Source of the DNA: Vicinamibacterales bacterium
Lineage (GTDB): Bacteria; Acidobacteriota; Vicinamibacteria; Vicinamibacterales; 2-12-FULL-66-21
Assembly: GCA_036496585.1 (NCBI GenBank)
Contig: DASXLB010000014.1
Coordinates: 124,001 to 188,000, forward strand
Length of the DNA: 64,000 nucleotides
Direction of reading: 5' to 3'
Shown here: piece after piece, positions 20,638 to 26,909 of the stretch
How positions within the stretch are numbered: position 1 is the stretch's first letter
Layout: each line of letters starts with the position of its first letter
Made by a program: the position numbers and the translations under genes
The notes under the pieces: generated by a model
What the model saw: only the letters and a program-made list of their open reading frames with translations
What the model was told of the DNA's origin: nothing
Databases searched by the model: none

Positions 20638-21024
20638 ATGGGAGGGACTCCCCGTCCTGGCTCGGTCACCTGGCTCGATCTCACCGTCGAAGACGCCGAT
20701 CGAATCGGCGAGTTCTACCGCGCCGTCACCGGCTGGGCACGCCACGTGCTGCCGATGGGCGAGTACCACGACTACGTGATGAAGGACGCCGACGGGCAGG
20801 AAGTGGCCGGCGTCTGCCACGCGCGCGGCGGCAATACCACGCTTCCTGCGCAGTGGCTGGTCTACATCACCGTCGAGGATCTCGATCACAGCATGGCGGA
20901 GTGCCAGCGCCTCGGCGGCGCCGTACTGATGCCGCCGCGCAGCTATGGCGGCGGCCGCTACTGCGTGATCCAGGATCCGGCTGCCGCCGTCTGCGCGCTC
21001 TGTCAGCCGTCCGACGCCGCGTAA
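20638..21024 (+). CDS. VOC (glyoxalase/bleomycin resistance) family protein
   Basis: 128 residues with the paired beta-alpha-beta-beta-beta modules of the vicinal oxygen chelate fold: WLDLTVEDADRIGEFYRAVTGW at the N-terminus and VYITVEDLDHSMAECQRLGG in the second half, then YCVIQDPAAAVCALCQ. Of the usual metal ligands, His and Glu positions are only partly conserved (Asp/Glu appear instead). Enzymatic activity is therefore uncertain. Close relatives are annotated as VOC family or glyoxalase-like proteins. It has its own TAGAAT element and sits after the fusion gene on the same strand. Confidence 0.87.
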   Translation: MGGTPRPGSVTWLDLTVEDADRIGEFYRAVTGWARHVLPMGEYHDYVMKDADGQEVAGVCHARGGNTTLPAQWLVYITVEDLDHSMAECQRLGGAVLMPPRSYGGGRYCVIQDPAAAVCALCQPSDAA

Positions 21025-21048
21025 GGCTCGGCGATCGGGCGCGCTCCC

Positions 21049-21576
21049 CTACGGCTGGCGTGCGGTGGGCGGCACGATGTTGTTGAGCCGCAGGTACGAC
21101 GCGGCCGTCGAATAGTGATCGGCCCAGTCGGCCACGATCGTCATGACCAGATAACCGCGCGGCACCTTGTTTCCCGCGATCTCGACGACCTCGCTCAGCT
21201 GACTGTCGGTCAGCTTCGCCAGCGCCGCGTTGCACATCTTGAACGAGTCGGCCACGGCCGTGACGAGCGCCGCCTTGGTGGCGTGTACCGGGGAGGCCGG
21301 CGGCGGCGCGGCCCCGCCGCCGATCGCCGAGCACAGGCGGACGTTCGTCTGCGCGATGTGCTGCATCAGGGCGCCGAACGTCATCTGCGCGGGCGTCGGG
21401 TGATACGCGTACTTCTCGGCTGGCATCAGGGTGGCGGCCTGGCCGATCGCGCCGGCCTGTTCTTCCAGAAACATGCGCGCCGAGGACGCGATGGGATTGG
21501 CGGCCATGGAATCGGGCATCTGCGCCGGTGCCATGACGGCAGGCGCCAGGACAAGCGCGGCAATCAGCGTATTCAT
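21049..21576 (-). CDS. Exported DinB-like protein
   Basis: 175 residues: a signal-peptide-like start (MNTLIAALVLAPAVMA), then a four-helix DinB/YfiT-like domain with MPAEKYAYHPTPAQMTFGALMQHIAQ and a late His in WADHYSTAASYLRLN, corresponding to two or three of the usual metal-binding His residues. DinB-like proteins include thiol transferases and many of unknown role; export is unusual and recurrent in Acidobacteriota. Its ATG overlaps the stop of the preceding membrane-protein gene (ATGA at 21573-21576). It is the third gene of a PadR - membrane protein - DinB operon. The frame is open far upstream, but that part overlaps the membrane-protein gene. Confidence 0.85.
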   Translation of the reverse strand: MNTLIAALVLAPAVMAPAQMPDSMAANPIASSARMFLEEQAGAIGQAATLMPAEKYAYHPTPAQMTFGALMQHIAQTNVRLCSAIGGGAAPPPASPVHATKAALVTAVADSFKMCNAALAKLTDSQLSEVVEIAGNKVPRGYLVMTIVADWADHYSTAASYLRLNNIVPPTARQP

Positions 21577-22580
21577 GCGGCCAGTGCTCCTCGGTGACGG
21601 GGTGGGCGGGCGATGAGGCGCCAGCCGAGCACGGCAGCGCCGGCCGCGACCGGCAGATGCGCGGCCGCAAAAGCGAGTGGAGTCCTCGTGAACTGATCGA
21701 GACAGGCGAGCACCGATCCGTGGTCGAGATACGACTGCGCGAGGACGGTCAGCGGCGAGAGCGCGACCGCGAGCGGCGCCAGCGCCGCCGGCCGCGGCAA
21801 CCAGCGTCGCGCGAGCAAAAGCGGCGCAGCCGTCGCGGCGAAGAGCACGGCGAGCACGCTTGCCGAGAACGGCACGCGGGCAGCCGCGAGAAACGCCGAG
21901 TCCGGATGCCGCCAGGCTTCTGCGACGCCGAGCCCCGCGGCCGCCGTCAAGCCGCCGGCAAAGAGCGCGACGACGAGGGTGCGGGGCAGCGGCTCCGCGC
22001 GTGCCGCCGGCTGCCAGGCCGCCAGCGCCGCAATACCGCTCAGCGTCGCGATGAAGACGACGAAGTCGATGGTCATGCCCGCGTCGAACACCGGCCGCTC
22101 GTGATGCACGAGGACGCCGCGCAGACCATAGAAGCCGATGTCGAGCCCCTGCGCGAGGAACGCGACTGCGGCGCAGGCGGCGAACACGCGGGCGTAGCTC
22201 GCGACCGATCCCGTGCGCCTGAGCACGACCGGCGCCAGGAACATCGGCAGGAGGTAGGCGCCGACGAACGGACGAGCATCGGTTCCCGGCGCCTGCCGCG
22301 CCGAGGTCATCAGCGCGGCGCCGCCGACGCCGAGCGCCGCGAGGGCGAGCAGACGAATCATCGCGGCCGACGGCGCCGGCCCGCTGCCGGCCAGCGCGCA
22401 CGCGACCGACCAGTAGCCGCGGCCCCGCACCGCCCACGCGCGCCAGCCCGCTCGCCGATGCCCTTCCACTTCGTACTGAAGGTCGCCGATCGCCGGCTCG
22501 ATGACCTCGTCGAACGTTTGCGGATCGACGCACCAGGCCAGAACGCGGCGCAGCCGATCGCCCGGAAGCCGGCCACCCAT
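21573..22580 (-). CDS. Multi-pass membrane protein in PadR operon, unknown function
   Basis: 335 residues. A soluble N-terminus of about 60 residues (LAWCVDPQTFDEVIEPAIGDLQYEVEG) is followed by about eight hydrophobic segments. The N-terminal phrase, an acidic GDL(Q/E)xE motif after a Leu-Arg-rich start, recalls the 'permease prefix domain' found in front of some acidobacterial ADOP permeases, but the rest is not MacB/FtsX-like. I know no named family. It begins two bases after the PadR stop and overlaps the DinB start by four bases, so the three are one operon and PadR probably controls it. Confidence 0.7.
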   Translation of the reverse strand: MGGRLPGDRLRRVLAWCVDPQTFDEVIEPAIGDLQYEVEGHRRAGWRAWAVRGRGYWSVACALAGSGPAPSAAMIRLLALAALGVGGAALMTSARQAPGTDARPFVGAYLLPMFLAPVVLRRTGSVASYARVFAACAAVAFLAQGLDIGFYGLRGVLVHHERPVFDAGMTIDFVVFIATLSGIAALAAWQPAARAEPLPRTLVVALFAGGLTAAAGLGVAEAWRHPDSAFLAAARVPFSASVLAVLFAATAAPLLLARRWLPRPAALAPLAVALSPLTVLAQSYLDHGSVLACLDQFTRTPLAFAAAHLPVAAGAAVLGWRLIARPPRHRGALAA

Positions 22581-22582
22581 GC

Positions 22583-22867
22583 TCACTCGACCCACGCCAG
22601 CGCCGCCGACAGCTGCGACCACGCGCGCCGGGCGCGCTCGCCGAGCGGCGTGGCGAAGTAGATCCGGCGCGGCAACCCGATCGCGCCTGGCATCGGGGTC
22701 TCGGTTTCGGATCGAACGAACCCCTTCCGCTGCATCCGGGCGAGCGTCACGTAGACCGTGCCCCGTTTGAGCCGGCCCGTCGATCGCTGGACGAGGCGAA
22801 GGCCGAAGTCCGGCTGCTCGATGAGGAGGTCGAGAATCAGCCGTTCTTTGGGCGGAAGCGTCACCAT
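22583..22867 (-). CDS. PadR-like transcriptional regulator
   Basis: 94 residues with the PadR winged-helix domain: KERLILDLLIEQPDFGLRLVQRS, KRGTVYVTLARMQRKGFVRSE (recognition helix and wing) and RRIYFATPLGERARRAW. It lacks the long C-terminal dimerisation domain, like subgroup-2 PadR proteins. The first residues (LLIEQPDFGLRLV) replace the usual G-YGYxL. It heads the operon with a membrane protein and a DinB-like protein and probably represses it. A near-palindrome overlapping a TATAAG hexamer lies 13-27 bases upstream. The ligand is unknown. Confidence 0.85.
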   Translation of the reverse strand: MVTLPPKERLILDLLIEQPDFGLRLVQRSTGRLKRGTVYVTLARMQRKGFVRSETETPMPGAIGLPRRIYFATPLGERARRAWSQLSAALAWVE

Positions 22868-22879
22868 GTGGAAGCGGTA

Positions 22880-22894
22880 CTTATATCATGTAAG
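22880..22894. promoter_or_regulatory. Candidate PadR operator overlapping -10
   Basis: CTTATATCATGTAAG is a 15-bp near-perfect palindrome (six of seven arm pairs match). On the minus strand its end is TATAAG, a good -10 hexamer about 12 bases before ATG 22867. A TTGTTT 16 bases further upstream could serve as a weak -35. The position suits autoregulation by PadR. Confidence 0.5.
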
Positions 22895-22962
22895 CACGAT
22901 AAAACAATAGCATGTGACTCGATCCTGAACCATCAGCGGGATCCTGCTACGCTGCGTCGGCA

Positions 22963-23628
22963 GTGACACCGCACGGGCTGACCCTCCTCGTTTTCGATCT
23001 CGACGGAACCCTGATCGATTCGAGACGTGACCTCGCCGACGCCGCCAACGCGCTCATCGTCGAGCGCGGCGGCACGCCGCTCGCCGTCGACGCGGTGACC
23101 GCGATGGTGGGAGAAGGGGCGGCACTGCTGGTGCGGCGGGCGCTGGCCGCCGCCAACCTCAGGTGCGAGGATCCGGATGCCGCGCTGGCGCGCTTCCTTG
23201 CGCTCTACGACGAGCGCCTGCTCGCGCACACGGTCCTGTACGACGGCACTCGCGAGATGCTCGAGTCGCTGGCCGCACGGGTGCCGCTTGCCGTCCTGAC
23301 CAATAAGCCGCAGCGTCCGACCGAGCGGATCCTCGAAGGGCTCGGGATCCGGCGATGCTTCACATGGGTTGTCGGCGGCGACAGCGTCTTCGGCCGCAAG
23401 CCCGACCCGGCCGGGCTGAACCACCTGATCGCCACCGCAGGTTCAACGCGCGGCGACACGGTGATGGTCGGCGATTCGGCGATCGATCTGCGTACCGCGC
23501 GCGCCGCGGGTGTGCGCTGCTGTCTCGTGCGCTACGGCTTCGGCTTTCCCACCGCCGAGCGCGAACCGCACGGCGACGAGTTCATCGCCGAGGCGGCCGC
23601 CGACCTGCTCCGCTTGACGTCCGGATAG
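22963..23628 (+). CDS. gph: HAD-family hydrolase, phosphoglycolate phosphatase-like
   Basis: 221 residues with the four HAD motifs. Motif I is FDLDGTLIDS (nucleophile Asp), motif II LAVLTNKPQ, motif III the Lys in FGRKPDPAGL, and motif IV VMVGDSAIDLRTARAAG. The helical cap between motifs I and II fits the Gph/PGPase subclass, which removes 2-phosphoglycolate formed during DNA end repair. Substrate range in this subclass is broad, so the name is tentative. The start is GTG 22963, with TACGCT nine bases upstream. The gene is divergent from PadR and convergent with guaB. Confidence 0.87.
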   Translation: MTPHGLTLLVFDLDGTLIDSRRDLADAANALIVERGGTPLAVDAVTAMVGEGAALLVRRALAAANLRCEDPDAALARFLALYDERLLAHTVLYDGTREMLESLAARVPLAVLTNKPQRPTERILEGLGIRRCFTWVVGGDSVFGRKPDPAGLNHLIATAGSTRGDTVMVGDSAIDLRTARAAGVRCCLVRYGFGFPTAEREPHGDEFIAEAAADLLRLTSG

Positions 23629-23641
23629 AGCAGGCCCGCGG

Positions 23642-25189
23642 TCATCGCTCATAGCTCTCCCGGCGCGAAGAGGCCGACAGCTTGATCAGGTACGTCTCAG
23701 GCTCCTGCCAGAAGCGCTCGCGAAGGTCGCGCAGGCTGACGGCCCCGCCGTAGCTGATCGACGAGCACAGGTGCTTGATCATGTCGCGGACGATGGCGCG
23801 CGCCGAGCCGCGCGACGGCACGCTGATCTCCATTCCCTCGGCGCCGAGCGCCTCGAGCTCGACGCGATCGGCGTCCTCGACATCGAGGCGGTCGCGGATC
23901 GCCTCGAGCGAGGCCATGCCGCGCAGCACCTTGAAGGGCACCTTCACGGTTTTCTGCGACTCGGGCAGCAGCACCGACTTGTGGACGACTTCGCCGGGCG
24001 CCTCCTCGGTTCCGGCGAAGGCGCTGCCGAGCATGGCGCAGTCGCCGCCGAACATCAGCGCCATCGCCAGCGCGCCGTGCCGTCGGATGCCGCCGTCGGC
24101 GATGAGCGGCACGTCGCCGGCGCCGCGCTCGGCATGTTCGTCCGCGGCGAGGCGGCATTCGACCAGCGCCTGCGCCTGCGGCACGCCAAAGCTCGTCGTC
24201 ATGCGCGTCGTACAGCCGCCGCCCGGACCGATCCCCACCTTGATGCCGTTCACGCCGAGGTCGAGCAGGAAGCGGGTGCCTTCGCCGGTGCCGACGTTGC
24301 CGGCGATCAGCTCGACGTCGCCGACGCGCTTGCGCAGCGCCACGACGGCCTTCTCCATGACGTTCGAGTGGCCGTGCGCGATGTCGATGACGAGCACGTC
24401 GACGCCCGCCTTGCCGAGCTCGACGGCGCGCTCCAGATAGTCGGCGGTCGCCCCGACGGCGGCGCCGACGCGCAGGCGGCCGTGGCCGTCCCGCGTCGCG
24501 AAGGGCAGCCGCCGCTGCCGCATGATGTCGCGCGCCGTCACCAGGCCGAGCAGGACGCCGTCGGCATCGACCAGCGGCAGCTTCTTGATCTTGCGTTCGG
24601 CCATGATCCGCTCGGCCTCTTCAGTCGACGCCGGACCCTGGTGCGTGACGAGCCGCTCGAGCGGCGTCATGCGGTCGGCGACGCGCAGTCCGGCGCCGCG
24701 GACGAACAACAGGTCCCGCTCGGTCAGCAGTCCGCGCAGCCGCCCCGATTCGTCCACCACGACCAGCGTGCCGACCCGCCGCTTGGCCATCATCTGCGCC
24801 GCCTCGTCGACCGTGGCCGACGGCGCGATGCTGTAGGGATCGGCGATCACACCGTGCTGGGTTCGCTTGACGATCTCCACTTCGCGCACCTGCGGCTGGA
24901 TGTCGCCGGGCCGAAAGCCGCGATCGATGATGCCGATCCCGCCTTCCTCCGCCTGCACGATCGCCATCGGCGCGCGCGTCACCGTGTCCATGTTCGCCGA
25001 CACGATCGGGCGCTTGAGCGCGATGTGCTGCGAGACGCGGCACGACAGATCGATCGCCGCGGGATCGCGGCGGGTGACGATACTGCGCTGAGGCGCGAGC
25101 AGAAAGTCGTCGAACGTGCACCCGCGCACGAGCGCGCTGACGCTGCGACGGGCGGGAGCGGCGAGGCGCGGAAAGTCTTCGGTCGCCAT
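23642..25189 (-). CDS. IMP dehydrogenase / GMP reductase family enzyme with CBS pair
   Basis: 515 residues: an N-terminal barrel half (TFDDFLLAPQRSIVTRRDP, SANMDTVT), two CBS domains (about 110-225), the second barrel half (DIAHGHS, GNVGTGEG) and the catalytic loop GIGPGGGCTTRMTTSFG with Cys at about 326. DGGIRRHGALAMALMFGG then binds phosphate. A plain call is IMP dehydrogenase (guaB). However, the flap after RGMASLEAI lacks the Arg-Tyr dyad that IMPDHs use for hydrolysis, and HLCSSISYGGAVSL resembles the corresponding GMP-reductase segment. It may be a CBS-containing GMP reductase like actinobacterial GuaB1. Start ATG 25189 was chosen over 25198 because TATTAT lies between. Confidence 0.85.
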   Translation of the reverse strand: MATEDFPRLAAPARRSVSALVRGCTFDDFLLAPQRSIVTRRDPAAIDLSCRVSQHIALKRPIVSANMDTVTRAPMAIVQAEEGGIGIIDRGFRPGDIQPQVREVEIVKRTQHGVIADPYSIAPSATVDEAAQMMAKRRVGTLVVVDESGRLRGLLTERDLLFVRGAGLRVADRMTPLERLVTHQGPASTEEAERIMAERKIKKLPLVDADGVLLGLVTARDIMRQRRLPFATRDGHGRLRVGAAVGATADYLERAVELGKAGVDVLVIDIAHGHSNVMEKAVVALRKRVGDVELIAGNVGTGEGTRFLLDLGVNGIKVGIGPGGGCTTRMTTSFGVPQAQALVECRLAADEHAERGAGDVPLIADGGIRRHGALAMALMFGGDCAMLGSAFAGTEEAPGEVVHKSVLLPESQKTVKVPFKVLRGMASLEAIRDRLDVEDADRVELEALGAEGMEISVPSRGSARAIVRDMIKHLCSSISYGGAVSLRDLRERFWQEPETYLIKLSASSRRESYER

Positions 25190-25195
25190 ACGGTT

Positions 25196-25202
25196 CATAA
25201 TA
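25196..25202. promoter_or_regulatory. Overlapping divergent -10 elements between guaB-like gene and mltB
   Basis: The plus strand reads CATAAT (25196-25201), eight bases before ATG 25210 of mltB. The minus strand reads TATTAT (25202-25197), seven bases before ATG 25189 of the guaB-like gene. The two hexamers share five base pairs, and only 20 bp separate the chosen starts. Confidence 0.5.
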
Positions 25203-25209
25203 GATGCAG

Positions 25210-26274
25210 ATGCGTCTGCCCGCCCTGGTGCTGGGGCTCGCGATTCTCGTCCAGCAGGTCGCGCCGGTTCCTCAGCTGCCGTCTTCGTCCTTTGCGGAGT
25301 GGCTGGACGGCGTGCGCGCCGAAGCGAAGAGCCGCGGGATCAGCGACACGACGATTGCGCACGCCCTCGACGGCCTCGAGCCGCTGCCGATCGTCGTCGA
25401 GCGCGATCGCTCGCAGGCGGAAATCGTCGAAACGCTCGACCACTATCTGCAGCAGCACGTGTCGGCACGGGTGATCGCAACGGCGCGTACCAAGCTCGCT
25501 GGACAGGCGGCGTTGCTGAAAACGGTGCAGGATCGCTACGGCGTTCCCTCCGGCGTGATCGTGGCGGTCTGGGGGCTGGAGTCGAACTTCGGCCGGTTCA
25601 GCGGCGTGCGGCCGACGATCCAGACGCTGGCGACGCTCGCCTACGACCCCCGCCGCTCGGCGCTCTTCCGGGACGAGCTGTTCGACGCTCTGCAGATTCT
25701 CGACAGCGGCGACGTCCAGGTGGCGGCGATGCGCGGCTCATGGGCGGGAGCCCTCGGCCAGCCGCAGTTCATGCCGTCGAGTTTTCTGCGCTACGCCCAG
25801 GATTTCGACGGCGACGGCAAGCGCGACATCTGGCATTCCACGGCCGACGTCTTCGCTTCGATCGGCAACTACCTCGCCGAAAAAGGTTGGACGCGCGACA
25901 AGCCGTGGGGGCGCGAAGTGACGGTGCCGGCAACGGCGCTCGCCGGGCTGCCGGAACACGCACCCTTGCAGACAGAAGGCTGCCTCGCCCGCCGCCAGAT
26001 GACCGTACCGCTGCCGATCGCCGCGTGGAACGAGATGGGCCTGCGTACCAAATCCGGCGCCGCGATTCCGGAATCCGATCTCGACGCGTCGCTCGTCTCC
26101 GGCGTCAAGCGGCACTTCCTCGTCTTCCCGAACTATCAGGCGCTGCTCGAATACAACTGCGTCAATGCCTACGGGTTGAGTGTGGCGCTGCTGGCTGACG
26201 CCTCGAACCTGAAGAGCACGAAGGACACGAAGGGGACGAAGCACACGAAGACGAAGAAGAAGACAGATCCATGA
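25210..26274 (+). CDS. mltB: Lytic murein transglycosylase, MltB-like
   Basis: 354 residues with a signal peptide (MRLPALVLGLAILVQQVAP). An SLT_2/MltB domain follows (about 25-330), with the catalytic Glu in VWGLESNFG and the family motifs GSWAGALGQPQFMPSSFLRY, DFDGDGKRDIW and NAYGLSVALL. It cleaves the MurNAc-GlcNAc bond of peptidoglycan, leaving 1,6-anhydro ends. No lipobox is visible, so it is soluble periplasmic or anchored by its signal segment. The last 22 residues are a Thr/Lys/Asp tail read from ACGAAG-type DNA repeats (26211-26262) and not part of the fold. The stop overlaps the next start (ATGA, 26271-26274). Confidence 0.91.
   Translation: MRLPALVLGLAILVQQVAPVPQLPSSSFAEWLDGVRAEAKSRGISDTTIAHALDGLEPLPIVVERDRSQAEIVETLDHYLQQHVSARVIATARTKLAGQAALLKTVQDRYGVPSGVIVAVWGLESNFGRFSGVRPTIQTLATLAYDPRRSALFRDELFDALQILDSGDVQVAAMRGSWAGALGQPQFMPSSFLRYAQDFDGDGKRDIWHSTADVFASIGNYLAEKGWTRDKPWGREVTVPATALAGLPEHAPLQTEGCLARRQMTVPLPIAAWNEMGLRTKSGAAIPESDLDASLVSGVKRHFLVFPNYQALLEYNCVNAYGLSVALLADASNLKSTKDTKGTKHTKTKKKTDP
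26211..26262. repeat. ACGAAG-rich low-complexity tract at 3' end of mltB
   Basis: Short direct repeats of CACGAAGG/ACGAAG type fill the last codons of mltB. Related CTTCGTG tracts occur at 30765-30800 and 49904-49937. Confidence 0.6.
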
Positions 26275-26909
26275 GCTCGCTCGTCCAACTGGAGGTGGTG
26301 CTGCGCGAGCGGCTCGCCGGGACACTGCCTGGGCTCGAGGCACAGCGGCGCTTCATGCCGACGCCGCCCCGCACGGGCTGGACGCCGGGCGAGTTTCCGA
26401 GCGACGCGCGCATCGCGGCCGGCCTGCTTTTGCTCTACCCAGGGGCGCGCGGCCCCTCGATCCCGTTGACGGTTCGGGCGAGCAGCCTGCGCCGCCACGC
26501 GGGGCAGATTAGCCTGCCGGGCGGCGCGACCGATGCCGGCGAAACGCTTCCTCAGGCGGCGCTGCGCGAAGCCTACGAGGAGATCGGCCTCGATCCCGCT
26601 CGCGTGCGGATTCTCGGCGAGCTGACGCCGGTGCACGTCCTGGTCAGCGGCTTCACCCTGCATCCCGTGGTCGGGATCACCGACGCCCGTCCGGAGTTCC
26701 GGCCCGCCGCGCACGAAGTGGACAAGGTGATCGAAGTCTCGATCGAGGACTTGCAGGACGCGTCGAAGATCCGTCAGGGCACGCGCACGCGCGAAGGCGT
26801 CGCGATCGAGTATCCGTACTTCGATCTCGACGGCAGCCACGTGTGGGGCGCCACCGCGATGATCCTGGGCGAGTTCATCTGCCTGCTCGCCGCCTCGTCA
26901 ACGGAGTAA
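26271..26909 (+). CDS. CoA pyrophosphatase-type Nudix hydrolase
   Basis: 212 residues. The Nudix box is GGATDAGETLPQAALREAYEEIGL (about 82-105), and the CoA-specific UPF0035 motif LRRHAGQISLPGG comes immediately before it, as in E. coli NudL and yeast Pcd1. Such enzymes hydrolyse CoA and oxidised CoA to 3',5'-ADP and 4'-phosphopantetheine. The ATG overlaps the mltB stop by four bases, so it is translated from the same mRNA. At the 3' end it overlaps the convergent permease gene by 12 bases. Confidence 0.92.
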   Translation: MSSLVQLEVVLRERLAGTLPGLEAQRRFMPTPPRTGWTPGEFPSDARIAAGLLLLYPGARGPSIPLTVRASSLRRHAGQISLPGGATDAGETLPQAALREAYEEIGLDPARVRILGELTPVHVLVSGFTLHPVVGITDARPEFRPAAHEVDKVIEVSIEDLQDASKIRQGTRTREGVAIEYPYFDLDGSHVWGATAMILGEFICLLAASSTE

